Source: Acidobacteriota bacterium (lineage in GTDB: Bacteria > Acidobacteriota > Terriglobia > Terriglobales > Acidobacteriaceae). From it: a stretch of 14,025 nucleotides of DNA. The position numbers and the translations under genes are program-made. The stretch spans positions 1 to 14,025 of the forward strand of contig JAJXXN010000113.1 of the NCBI GenBank assembly GCA_021781075.1, written 5' to 3'. Positions 1 to 7,732 of the stretch are shown here, piece after piece (the stretch's first letter is position 1; the number at the start of each line of letters is the position of its first letter). The notes beneath the pieces are model-generated. The model did no database searches and had not been told where the DNA came from. It was given only the letters and a program-made list of their open reading frames with translations.

Positions 1-145
1 CGGCCTCCTTCGCGGCAAACCGCGCGGCATAGTGCTTGTGCGGCTGCGGCTTTTTCGTGGTGCTGTTCTGGGCAAATGCCGCGGATTGCAGCAGCAGGAA
101 TGCAGCCAGAAGTGTGAACAGAATCCGGTTCATCGTAACTCGCAT
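1..145 (-). CDS. Exported protein of unknown function, 5' end only
   Basis: Only the first 48 codons lie in the window; the gene runs off the left edge. The translation begins MRVTMNRILFTLLAAF and continues through a leucine/alanine-rich core to SAAFAQ, a classic Sec signal peptide with cleavage expected after the AFAQ or AFA stretch near residue 25. The mature start is rich in Lys, Pro and His (STTKKPQPHKHYAARF). I chose the ATG at 145 because a GAGGAGA sequence lies about 13 bases upstream; the ATG at 133 is an alternative that gives the more typical MNRIL start. The gene follows the terminator of the large operon and is in the same direction, so it probably has its own promoter in the 146-477 gap. 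Function cannot be told from the visible part. Confidence 0.72.
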   Translation of the reverse strand, partial: MRVTMNRILFTLLAAFLLLQSAAFAQNSTTKKPQPHKHYAARFAAKEA

Positions 146-368
146 GGGATTGGAATTTCTCCTCGCATGAATTTGGTGAACGCCGTGCAATTCAACGCAA
201 TGGATTTGCGAAGGGCGCTCAACGTGGCCTCAAATGAATGATGAGCACAACGGCCAACCGTTTCAGGACCGATGCCATTCGTGCACTACTGGCTGAACGA
301 GGCGGTTCGTTTTGAGCGGTTGACTACCATCAGTAAATAATGAAGAGCGTAAAAATACTTGAATGCCA

Positions 369-419
369 CGTTAATTTGCTGGAAGATAAAGCGCTGCGAT
401 TTGTTAATGCAGTGTTAAT
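369..419. promoter_or_regulatory. Helically phased GTTAAT repeats, candidate regulator site
   Basis: The heptamer TGTTAAT occurs at 402-408 and 413-419, exactly 11 bp apart, and CGTTAAT at 369-375 lies 33 bp before the first, so all three are in the same helical phase. Direct repeats at 11-bp spacing are typical of OmpR/PhoB-class response regulators. The site is in the long gap upstream of the exported-protein gene starting at 145. No convincing -35/-10 pair was found next to it. The rest of the 146-477 gap shows nothing else I can support. Confidence 0.3.
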
Positions 420-479
420 CCGCATGAAGACAAACAACTTGGCCGGCGCGCGGCCGATTGTGGAGAAAATGGAAGAAAC

Positions 480-507
480 AAAAAAAGACGGCCGCGGTGG
501 CCGTCTT
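480..507 (-). terminator. Intrinsic terminator of the large operon
   Basis: Read on the minus strand, AAGACGGCC pairs with GGCCGTCTT around a five-base loop (ACCGC), a 9-bp GC-rich stem, and the stem runs directly into seven T residues. It lies about 33 bp past the TAG stop of the substrate-binding protein gene, where an operon terminator is expected. Confidence 0.9.
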
Positions 508-539
508 GTCGCAAAGCTGCGCTAGTGCAAAACGGGAAT

Positions 540-2462
540 CTACTCAGCGGGCTCGCCAGTCGTGGCAAATGCCTCGCCGTCGACCGGATTGCCCGAGGCC
601 AGCATATCGCGCAATGCGACCGGTGAATGCGCGCCTTGCGCGTAGGCGGTCTCAATCAATTTGAGTGTTGATGCCGCAGTCGCGTTCCCTGGTTGGCGGA
701 ATATCCACGGCACATTGATTTCAGTGAGCGATTTGTCCTGTGAAAGCGCCAGCACCGGGACAAAAAATTTGAGGGCAAGCTGGAGCGCGAGATGGGATGA
801 GTCGCGGTCGAGCGCGACAATGGCCAGCGGTTTGGCGCCACTCATCGCATTGACCAGGTCCGACGACGCCTTGCCCCAGGGCTGCGAACTGTCAACGGTA
901 ATCAGTTGGAAGGCAGTGTTTGGATTTTGCCTTGCGACATCCGCAGCTTTGGGCCCAAAGAGAATGATCCTTGAATTTGCGGAAGTGTCTGTGCGAGGCC
1001 CGTTGTACTCGACCGGCTCTTCGCCGATGCGGGCATACGGGACCGTGGTTGCCGTGCTGGACGCCTTGATTTCCGCGGGCGGTTCCTTGGCCATGGGCAA
1101 AAGGCGGTAAGTGATTTTGCCATCGTGCACCGTGGCCAGGAACATGGGGTTCACATTCTTTTGGTTCACGTCAAAATGCATGGTGCCGGTGACACCGTGA
1201 TAAACATCAATGTCAGCGAGGGCATCATGAATGCGCGCGCGGTTCAGGCCTGCCTTGCAGATGGAGTCGAGCAACGCATTCATCGCGTCATAGGCCAGCG
1301 CGGAGAAGGCTTCGGTGGGCTCGTGGAAACGCGCCTCGAAACGCTTGTTGAAATCCACCCAGGCCGGGTCGCTGCGCGTCGGGTCATAGGGGAATACCGC
1401 CTCAAATCCCTCGGCGTCGGCGCCCGCTGCCTTCAGCATGTCTGCGCCGATGGTGCGGTAGGAGCCGAAGACCGGCTGCTTCATCCCTGCGGCGCGAAGT
1501 TGCTTCAAGACCATCGCGGTCTGTGGCTGGTCGGCCCAGATCACAATGCCGTCCACATGCGAGTCGGCGATGACGCGGAGTTGGCGTTTGAAGTCGGTGT
1601 CTGGAGGCATGAATTTCTGCTCAATGACAACCGGGTGGCCCATGCGGCGCGAGACATCGCGAAACTTGAGAACACCGAAGCGCCCGTAGCGATTGTTGAT
1701 GCGCAACAGCGCAATGCGCTTGAGGCCCAGCTCGGTGTAGATGCGGCGCGCGAGCGTGTAACTTTGCACGCGGTCGTCCTGAAGGTCCTCGTAGTACCAG
1801 GGGATGTAGGTTTCCGGGATGGTCGGGTCCGTGGAGGCGCAATTGACGATGGGAATCTCCGCGCGCAGCGCCACGCGAATGGCAATGTGCGTGGATTCGG
1901 AGTTGATGGAGCCGAAGATCGCCCAGTCATGGTCGTCGTAGACCATTTTGACGGTTGCATCCGAGGCCGAGCCCCAGATGTTGGGGTCGGTGGGGCGGTT
2001 GTAACCGGCCACGGCGCCCGCCTGCCAGTTGTCGTAATCGTTGTGAAGCATCAGCTTGAAAGGCTTGCCGCCGTAGCCGCCCTGGGCATTGCGCTCTTCA
2101 ACGGCAAGTTGCGCCCCGTGCAACATGCGCAGGCCGAGTGTCGAGTCGGGGTTGTTCTCAAGCGGGCCGAAGAAGCCGATGCGGACTTCCGTAACATCTT
2201 TGGGATCGGGAATGTCGCGACCAGCGCCGGAGTAAATGTTGGGATGCGTGTAGTTCTCAAAATATGGCTCGGCGAACTTGGAGTAGGGCAGCATGTCTTC
2301 CGGTTCGCCGGCGTAGGGAGTCTGGACACGGTCCTTGGGCGGCGGTGGCGGATTGGACCCGCATTCGCACTTGTGTGCGGCTGGGAGAGTGCCTTGGGCG
2401 GCAAGAGTGCAGGCGGCAGCCATGACAAGCACAGCTGCCAATGGGATCCATCCGGTACGCAT
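540..2462 (-). CDS. ABC-type branched-chain-amino-acid-like substrate-binding protein with extra C-terminal half-lobe
   Basis: A 640-residue exported protein. Residues 1-23 form a signal sequence (MRTGWIPLAAVLVMAAAC); Cys18 follows three alanines, so lipoprotein processing is possible but the lipobox is imperfect. A Pro-rich linker (residues 38-42) precedes a type I periplasmic-binding fold at about 91-455, starting VRIGFFGPLE, with AIFGSINSESTHIAI, ALLRINNRYGRFG and GIVIWADQPQ blocks typical of the LivJ/Peripla_BP_6 family. These proteins bind amino acids, amides or other small metabolites in the periplasm. Residues about 475-620 form an additional segment resembling part of lobe I, making the protein much longer than the usual 370-400 residues. 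The start at 2462 has AAGGAG seven bases upstream; an open frame extends further upstream but overlaps the Rid gene in another frame. It is the last gene of the operon, and no permease or ATPase gene is present, so it may serve as a binding or sensory protein rather than a transporter part. Confidence 0.85.
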   Translation of the reverse strand: MRTGWIPLAAVLVMAAACTLAAQGTLPAAHKCECGSNPPPPPKDRVQTPYAGEPEDMLPYSKFAEPYFENYTHPNIYSGAGRDIPDPKDVTEVRIGFFGPLENNPDSTLGLRMLHGAQLAVEERNAQGGYGGKPFKLMLHNDYDNWQAGAVAGYNRPTDPNIWGSASDATVKMVYDDHDWAIFGSINSESTHIAIRVALRAEIPIVNCASTDPTIPETYIPWYYEDLQDDRVQSYTLARRIYTELGLKRIALLRINNRYGRFGVLKFRDVSRRMGHPVVIEQKFMPPDTDFKRQLRVIADSHVDGIVIWADQPQTAMVLKQLRAAGMKQPVFGSYRTIGADMLKAAGADAEGFEAVFPYDPTRSDPAWVDFNKRFEARFHEPTEAFSALAYDAMNALLDSICKAGLNRARIHDALADIDVYHGVTGTMHFDVNQKNVNPMFLATVHDGKITYRLLPMAKEPPAEIKASSTATTVPYARIGEEPVEYNGPRTDTSANSRIILFGPKAADVARQNPNTAFQLITVDSSQPWGKASSDLVNAMSGAKPLAIVALDRDSSHLALQLALKFFVPVLALSQDKSLTEINVPWIFRQPGNATAASTLKLIETAYAQGAHSPVALRDMLASGNPVDGEAFATTGEPAE

Positions 2463-2472
2463 ACGCGGCTCC

Positions 2473-2964
2473 TTACTTCTCTTCTTTTTTGGTGAGGAAC
2501 ATGGCGATGGCTTCGATCTCGATGAGCAACTCCGGCCGGCAGAGCTTGGCCTGGATGCCAGTGGATGCGGGCAGCGGGTCGAGCCCGAGTTCGGCAAAGA
2601 ACTTGGTGCGCTCTTCGTTGAATGCCTCATAATCACGGTCGATGTCGCGGAGGTAACAGGTTGTGCGGACGATATCCTTCCAGGTGCAGCCTTCGCTCTC
2701 CAGCAACCCGGTGATGTTTTCATAGGTGCGGCGCAACTGCGCGCGGAAGTCGCCGATGTGCACGCTGACGCCGCTCTCATCAATGCTGGCCGTGCCGCTG
2801 ATGAGCAGGATGGTGAGCCCGTTCAGGTCGATGCGCATGCCGCGCGCAAAGGAGCTCGGCTTGCCGTAGCAATAGGCTTCATTGAGCACCTTGAGGTTGG
2901 TCATGGCACGCTTTTGGATGGGCAGGTGCGCTATGCCTTCGAGTACGTCTGCGATTGCATTCAT
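2473..2964 (-). CDS. Rid (YjgF/YER057c/UK114) family protein lacking the catalytic arginine
   Basis: The protein is 163 residues, somewhat longer than the usual 125-130 because of a 35-residue N-terminal extension. No signal peptide is seen, so it is cytoplasmic. The family core starts near residue 40 (FARGMRI, LLISGTAS) and continues through DIVRTTCYLRDI (97-108) and ends with IEIEAIAMF (148-156), the hallmark C-terminal strand. Archetypal RidA is a homotrimeric imine/enamine deaminase whose catalytic Arg sits in a PARSCVEV motif. Here the aligned stretch is PASTGIQA (132-139), so Ser134 replaces that Arg and classic 2-aminoacrylate deaminase activity is unlikely. Several Rid subfamilies have lost this residue and act in catabolic or biosynthetic pathways. 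The ATG at 2964 has GAAGGAG five to eight bases upstream; Met21 is a weaker alternative. It sits 45 bp after the Reg_prop gene and 10 bp before the binding-protein gene. Confidence 0.88.
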   Translation of the reverse strand: MNAIADVLEGIAHLPIQKRAMTNLKVLNEAYCYGKPSSFARGMRIDLNGLTILLISGTASIDESGVSVHIGDFRAQLRRTYENITGLLESEGCTWKDIVRTTCYLRDIDRDYEAFNEERTKFFAELGLDPLPASTGIQAKLCRPELLIEIEAIAMFLTKKEEK

Positions 2965-3009
2965 GGGTTGGTCTCCTTCAAGTTGTTTGATACGGGGTTC
3001 CTGAAACGT

Positions 3010-4077
3010 TTATGGTTGCCGGATGCCGTGGCTGAGTCCCTCCGCCGTGGCCACCCAAATGTCGTCGCCTTGAAAATCAATGCCGAGAATGTAATTGTGC
3101 GCTGGTGCTGAGTCAACGGTGATATTCGTAATCACGCCGCTCGCATCGCGGACATACATCTCCGGCTTGCGGTCCTTGAGCCCGGGGCGGTAGACAGCCC
3201 AATTGACGCCGTCGTAATAGGCCAGGCCCTTGTCGGTGCCGAACCAGCAATGGTTGGCATCAATGCCTTTGAGTGTGTTGGTGAAATTCGAGGGCAGGCC
3301 GCTGTCCTTGGTCAAAAAATTGTGCCAATAGCGGCCGTCGTAACGGCTGTCGCCGAAGTAGGTCGCGGCCCAGAGGATTCCATCCACATAGCTGACCGAA
3401 GTGACGATCTCATGGATCAATCCCTGGTCTTTGAAGAGAACGATTTCTGTCTCACCATCCGGGTCATCGTACTTGTCCCACTTCTGTGTCTTCTGGTCGT
3501 ACTCCAATATCCCGCTGCCCCATACCGCGTAATAGACCTTGGTTGGTGTGGCGTTGACACCATAGACCCAGATTTCATTCATCGGCGTGTTGCGCTCGTT
3601 GTAAAGGGCCCATTGGCCGGAATCGAGGTTCATCTTGCATCCGCCGGCGGCAGTTGCCACCCATAGCTCGTCGCCGTAGATGGAGAGGCCGTAAACAATG
3701 TTGTTGCTGAGCCCGGAGTTGAGCTGTGTGAAGGAATCAATGCGGTCGGCGGAGACACGGCTCAACCCTCCCATGGTCCCGGCCCAAAGGTCGCCGGTGC
3801 GCTTGTCGAGCGCGAGTGACAGGACGGCGCGATGCGCCAGCCCATCTTGCGTGTTGTAGACCCTCCACTTTCCGTTCTCATAGAGGCCGAGCCCATTGTC
3901 GGTTCCGGCCCAGATGCGGTTGCCGTCCACCAGCACGGCGTAAACGTGGTTGTCGGGCAGGCCGTCGGCTGTGGTGAAGTTCTTGAAGTGGAAGCGCGGC
4001 ATGTTGGGTGCTTGCGCCGTGCACAGTGACGCGGCAGACAGTGCCAGTGCGATGATGGCGAGGATTCTATTCTTCAT
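3010..4077 (-). CDS. Exported Reg_prop (two-component-regulator-propeller) beta-propeller protein
   Basis: A 355-residue protein with a Sec signal peptide (MKNRILAIIALALSAASLCT, cleavage near AQA at 21-23). The rest is a string of Reg_prop blades: DGLPDNHVYAVLV...IWAGTDNGL (38-63), DGLAHRAV...LWAGTMGGL (78-105), SGLSNNIVYG...LWVATAAGG (121-146), LWAATYFG (235-242), SGLPSNF...CWFGTDKGL (259-285) and IWVATAEGL (340-348). In hybrid sensor kinases such blades form the periplasmic sensor half, but here the protein ends after the last blade with no membrane helix, kinase or regulator domain. It may be a periplasmic ligand-binding or scaffold protein. Its ATG overlaps the TGA of the upstream haem-propeller gene by one base (TGATG), with GAGGA about eight bases upstream. 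Five or six blades are clear; the 160-230 region is more divergent. Confidence 0.87.
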   Translation of the reverse strand: MKNRILAIIALALSAASLCTAQAPNMPRFHFKNFTTADGLPDNHVYAVLVDGNRIWAGTDNGLGLYENGKWRVYNTQDGLAHRAVLSLALDKRTGDLWAGTMGGLSRVSADRIDSFTQLNSGLSNNIVYGLSIYGDELWVATAAGGCKMNLDSGQWALYNERNTPMNEIWVYGVNATPTKVYYAVWGSGILEYDQKTQKWDKYDDPDGETEIVLFKDQGLIHEIVTSVSYVDGILWAATYFGDSRYDGRYWHNFLTKDSGLPSNFTNTLKGIDANHCWFGTDKGLAYYDGVNWAVYRPGLKDRKPEMYVRDASGVITNITVDSAPAHNYILGIDFQGDDIWVATAEGLSHGIRQP

Positions 4078-6011
4078 CAGCGTGTCCTCAGGTATTCGAT
4101 GAGGTCATTGAGCTCATCCTTGGTCAGGTCGTTGGTGCGGCCATGTTTGTCTTCCGGGTTGTAGACGGTCCATATCTCCTCGAGCGTGGGCGCGGAGCCG
4201 TCATGCAGATAGGGGGCGGTGAGGGCGATGTTGGTCAGTTGTGGCGTGTCGAAGTTGCCGGTGTTGTCCGTGGCTCTTTTCGTGCCAACGTCAAAAACCT
4301 TCTGGTTCGTCCCCTTTGGGCCGCTGTGGCAATGGATGCAACGGTTGTACTCGGGGATGGGCGCGCCGAATTTGTCCACCGAGCGGGTGAAGAGCGCATA
4401 CCCGCGCCGCTGCGCGGCGTTCAATTCGCCGCCGGGCAGGCGCCAGCGATGCGGGCGCTGCGGAATCGACTGGATGTAGATTGTCAGGTCGGCGAGAGTG
4501 AGGTCGTCGTAATTCTCCGAGCGCCAGAAATATTTTTCCGTCCTCGGGCCGCACTCGGTGGGGATGTTGGGGTTGGTGCCGATCCATTTATATGGCTCGG
4601 TGTCGCGCAAATCCTCAATCATGCGGTTGTCGACGATGTCGCGGCCAAATCCGTCCGGCTCCAGGTCCCAGGTAAGGCCGTCGAAGGTTGAATCAATATG
4701 GCAGTTGGCGCAGCCGATCTGCGCCTGGAAGGACTGGCGCGCGGAGTAAAAAGTCTGCTCGCCCTTGCGAAGGACACTGACCGCGGGGGGAGAGTCGAGC
4801 TTGATGGTGGACGCAACCCGCGCGGTGCGCGTGTCAATCACGCTGAGTGTGTCGTCGAGCCGGTTGGCGGTGTAGAGTTTTTTGCCGTCAGGCGAGAGCG
4901 TGAGCCCGCGCGGATTGTGACCGACCGGGATGCGGGCAATCAGATAGTTTGCGCTGGCCGAAAGATCCTCTGTGAAATTTTCCGGGTGGGCATGAATGTA
5001 GGCGATCAACTTGTGCAGGTCGATGGCGAGCACAACCTCCGAGCCGCCGCAACTGACAAAGAGCCGCGATTTGTCCGGTGTAATGGCGACACCGAAGGGC
5101 TGTGAGGAGTAGCGCTCCAGCTCATCGAGGGGGATTTCCACTTGACGGCCCACATCCGCGCCGAAGAGCGTCAGTGTGTAGACGAATGTGCCGCCATGCT
5201 CGTTGTGCGCCAGTGGGACCAGGTTTTTGGGGTGGTATTCGGCGACGGCGCCGATGCGGCCATCCGGGCTGAAGGCAATGTGGAAGACGCCGGCGATTGC
5301 GCGCAGCGGGATGCGTTCGATGACACGCGCATTCAAGGCGTCAATCACCGTGATCTCCGACTCGGGCTCGGTGCGATAAGGCGAGGGGTTCGGATAAACG
5401 TGCGTGGCATAGATCAACTTGCCGTCAGGCGTTGGTTCAAGGTAGCTTGCACCGCGCCCCGCGACCAGCCGTTTGACCAGCACGCCGCTTTTTGCGTCCA
5501 ACACCGCCACGTCGTTGCTGATGCGGTTGGCGACGTAGACAAACTTGCCGGTTTTTTCGGCGACAATGCCGGACGGTTCATAACCAACATGCCAGTTGCC
5601 GACGACTTCCAGCCTGGCCGGGTCGATGAGAGAAACCGTGTCGTCATTGGAGTTTGTGACCAGCAGTTTTGCCCCGTCGGCGGAGAAGGTGATGCCGCGC
5701 GGCACGTTACCGACGGCGATTCGTTTGAATTCCTTGCCGGTCGCCGGGTCAAGCACACGGACTTCGTTGGATTCGGTGCAGAGCACGAAAAGTTTTTTGC
5801 CATCGCGGGAGAAAAGTGTCTCAAGCGGAGAGGCGTAGACATAGGGCATGGTGCGGGCGGCATAATCGGGCGCGCTTTTATCCGCCGCAACCACGGGATC
5901 CGTTGAAAGCGCATGAAATGCGGCCGCGGTCAGCGCCAGCATTCCGCCGGCCAGAGCCAGCCCGATGAACGGGCTTTGGCGCCTGTTTTTCGCCATGGTC
6001 ATGTTGCTCAT
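4077..6011 (-). CDS. YVTN beta-propeller fused to a cytochrome-c-peroxidase/MauG-like di-haem domain
   Basis: A 644-residue protein. Residues 14-34 form one hydrophobic segment (uncleaved anchor or signal peptide ending near VVAADK). Residues about 57-410 are YVTN/Lactonase-type propeller blades: LFSRDGKKLFVLCTESNEV, ITFSADGAKLLVTNSNDDTV, KFVYVANRISNDVAVLD, LTLSPDGKKLYTANRLDDTL. The C-terminal part carries two c-type haem sites, CANCH (434-438) and CIHCH (558-562), and the block FDTPQLTNIALTAPYLHDGS (587-606), diagnostic of bacterial cytochrome c peroxidase/MauG C-terminal domains. It should act in the periplasm as a redox enzyme, reducing peroxide or oxidising a protein or small-molecule partner. 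The start at 6011 has GGAGGAG about eight bases upstream and overlaps the preceding TGA by one base (TGATG). Whether it is a peroxidase or a MauG-like cofactor-maturing enzyme cannot be decided from sequence alone. Confidence 0.92.
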   Translation of the reverse strand: MSNMTMAKNRRQSPFIGLALAGGMLALTAAAFHALSTDPVVAADKSAPDYAARTMPYVYASPLETLFSRDGKKLFVLCTESNEVRVLDPATGKEFKRIAVGNVPRGITFSADGAKLLVTNSNDDTVSLIDPARLEVVGNWHVGYEPSGIVAEKTGKFVYVANRISNDVAVLDAKSGVLVKRLVAGRGASYLEPTPDGKLIYATHVYPNPSPYRTEPESEITVIDALNARVIERIPLRAIAGVFHIAFSPDGRIGAVAEYHPKNLVPLAHNEHGGTFVYTLTLFGADVGRQVEIPLDELERYSSQPFGVAITPDKSRLFVSCGGSEVVLAIDLHKLIAYIHAHPENFTEDLSASANYLIARIPVGHNPRGLTLSPDGKKLYTANRLDDTLSVIDTRTARVASTIKLDSPPAVSVLRKGEQTFYSARQSFQAQIGCANCHIDSTFDGLTWDLEPDGFGRDIVDNRMIEDLRDTEPYKWIGTNPNIPTECGPRTEKYFWRSENYDDLTLADLTIYIQSIPQRPHRWRLPGGELNAAQRRGYALFTRSVDKFGAPIPEYNRCIHCHSGPKGTNQKVFDVGTKRATDNTGNFDTPQLTNIALTAPYLHDGSAPTLEEIWTVYNPEDKHGRTNDLTKDELNDLIEYLRTR

Positions 6012-7732
6012 CAGCGCGGCTCCTCCACGGTGATCACGCGGTCCGCTGCGAGGTTGGTCAGCTCCTGGGTTTTGCCGCCGGGCCAGTGAACAGTCAACTT
6101 TTCGATTGTGGTGGCGTTGCCTAGGCCGAAGTGCAGTCGGTCATCGTCCTGCGACAGATAGCCGGAGGCGGCGACGCGCTCCGCGGTGCGCCGCCTTCCG
6201 CCGGCAAGCACCTCCACGCGCGCGCCGATTCCATCGCGGTTGCTCTTGCCGCTGGTGGCGCTGCCATGGTCGCCTTTGCGCATGGCGCCGACGAGTTTGA
6301 CAGCAACCCAGTGGCCGGTGTTTTGGGAGACATTGTGCACCAGCTTGCCGCGGTCGCCGAGATTGACGACAAACGAATCCACCCTGCCGTCATTGTCGTA
6401 ATCGCCGAAGCATGCGCCACGGGCGGTGGTGCGCATGTTGATGACCTGGCCGGCCTCGGTGGAGACATCCTTGAAGTGGCCGTTGCCGGTGCCGCGAAAG
6501 AGCGTGTGCTCCTGCGGGATGAGGTGGATCAGGCCGCCGTGGTAAATGAGAATGTCGGGCTCGCCGTCGTTGTCAAAGTCATAGATGCCCGTGCCCCAAC
6601 TGACGTACTGCGCATTGACCTGGCTGACGCCGGTTTCCGCGCCGATATCTTCAAAGCCCATCTTGGTGGTGTTGCGCAGCAGGCGGTTGTAATGCGCGTC
6701 GGTGACCCAAAGGTCCAGCCAGCCGCGCCCGGTGAGGTCGGTGAAGACCGGGCCCATGGAGGAGGTGGACTCGCCGTTCTGTCCATAGGCGGTCCCGGTC
6801 TCGTTGGCCACTTCCTCAAACGTCCCGTCGTGCTTGTTGCGAAAGAGAAAATTTTCAGTGCGGTCATTGGAGACATAGATGTCGTCCCAGCCGTCGTTGT
6901 CAAAATCCGCCGCCGTCACGCCCATGGTGCGGCCGACAAACGTGCCGATGCCCGATTTTTGCGAGACATCGGTAAAGGTGCCGTCGCAATTGTTATGAAA
7001 GAGCATGTTCGTTTCACCCTCGTAATCGAGCGGGCCGGGGTAATTGTCGGGCGCGTAATAAGCGCGGTACTTGGGGTCGAACTTGACGTAGCGGCCAACA
7101 AAGAGGTCAACGCATCCGTCCTTGTCATAGTCCAGCCAGGTGGAACTGATGGACCAGCCATCGACTTTGATGCCTGCCTTCTCTGTCACGTCCGTGAAGT
7201 GACCGTTGCCGTCGTTGTGGTAGAGGATGGCTTTGCCGTAGCCCGTGACAAGAAGGTCAACATAGCCGTCATTGTCGTAATCGGCGGCGGTCACGGCGAT
7301 GGAGTAGAGGTCGGGGTCGAGGCCGGATTGGCGGGTGACATCAGTGAAACGGCCGTTGCCATCGTTGCGGTAGAGGTGGTTGTGCGGGGCGGGGTCGGGC
7401 TTGGCCGCGAGCGGGTAGGGGTGCATCGAGTCGTCCAGCGGTTTGCCGGTTTCAACATACAGGTCGGGCCAGCCGTCATTGTTGTAATCGAACCAGAGGC
7501 ACCCGCTGCCAGTGCCTTCAAGCAGTGAGCCGAGTTTCGCCGAGCCAAAGCTGTGGGTGAAGTGGATGTGCGCGCCGTCGGTGGCGTCTTCAAATTGAAT
7601 GAGCGGCAGCTTGCCCAATGCGGAGTTGGGCACGGGAGCAGACTGCGGCGTTGCCGGTGCCGTTGGCTGTTGCGCTGCGAGCACGCCGCCCAGGGCAAAT
7701 GCGGCAGCAAGGATGAGGCGGTGGTTTGGCAT
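6011..7732 (-). CDS. Exported CRTAC1-type FG-GAP/VCBS protein with ASPIC/UnbV C-terminal domain
   Basis: A 573-residue protein with a signal peptide (MPNHRLILAAAFALGGVLAA) followed by an Ala/Pro/Gln-rich linker. Seven FG-GAP/VCBS blades are seen, most with the calcium-binding DxDxDGxxD loop: DYNNDGWPD (82-90), DYDNDGYVD (151-159), DYDKDGCVD (201-209), DFDNDGWDD (277-285), a degenerate DLTGRGWLD (332-340), DFDNDGEPD (385-393) and DYDNDGRVD (444-452). An integrin-like propeller is therefore expected. Residues about 500-570 (GIGARVEVLAGG, SGYLSQDDDRLHFGLG, VHWPGGKTQEL) match the ASPIC/UnbV module found in CRTAC1-like proteins. The biochemical role of this family is not established; extracytoplasmic binding is likely. 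The start ATG directly follows the TAA of the upstream haem-protein gene, with GGGAG eight bases upstream. Confidence 0.95.
   Translation of the reverse strand: MPNHRLILAAAFALGGVLAAQQPTAPATPQSAPVPNSALGKLPLIQFEDATDGAHIHFTHSFGSAKLGSLLEGTGSGCLWFDYNNDGWPDLYVETGKPLDDSMHPYPLAAKPDPAPHNHLYRNDGNGRFTDVTRQSGLDPDLYSIAVTAADYDNDGYVDLLVTGYGKAILYHNDGNGHFTDVTEKAGIKVDGWSISSTWLDYDKDGCVDLFVGRYVKFDPKYRAYYAPDNYPGPLDYEGETNMLFHNNCDGTFTDVSQKSGIGTFVGRTMGVTAADFDNDGWDDIYVSNDRTENFLFRNKHDGTFEEVANETGTAYGQNGESTSSMGPVFTDLTGRGWLDLWVTDAHYNRLLRNTTKMGFEDIGAETGVSQVNAQYVSWGTGIYDFDNDGEPDILIYHGGLIHLIPQEHTLFRGTGNGHFKDVSTEAGQVINMRTTARGACFGDYDNDGRVDSFVVNLGDRGKLVHNVSQNTGHWVAVKLVGAMRKGDHGSATSGKSNRDGIGARVEVLAGGRRRTAERVAASGYLSQDDDRLHFGLGNATTIEKLTVHWPGGKTQELTNLAADRVITVEEPR

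Noticed and set aside
146..479. Small plus-strand genes in the left intergenic region
   Set aside because: Open frames there have no ribosome sites, irregular codon use and no recognisable product; one runs through the terminator.
1125..2495. Plus-strand 456-codon open frame
   Set aside because: It is antisense to the binding-protein gene, with Val/Gly/Ala-rich composition typical of the complement of a GC-rich coding strand, and no recognisable domain.
2463..2783. Upstream extension of the binding-protein frame to 2783
   Set aside because: It overlaps the well-supported Rid gene in another frame, has low-complexity Ser/Ala/Pro composition, and the ATG at 2462 has both a good ribosome site and a signal peptide.
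6131..7528. Plus-strand 465-codon open frame
   Set aside because: It mirrors the FG-GAP gene; repeated VVVI-type strings arise from the complement of the Asp-rich calcium loops.
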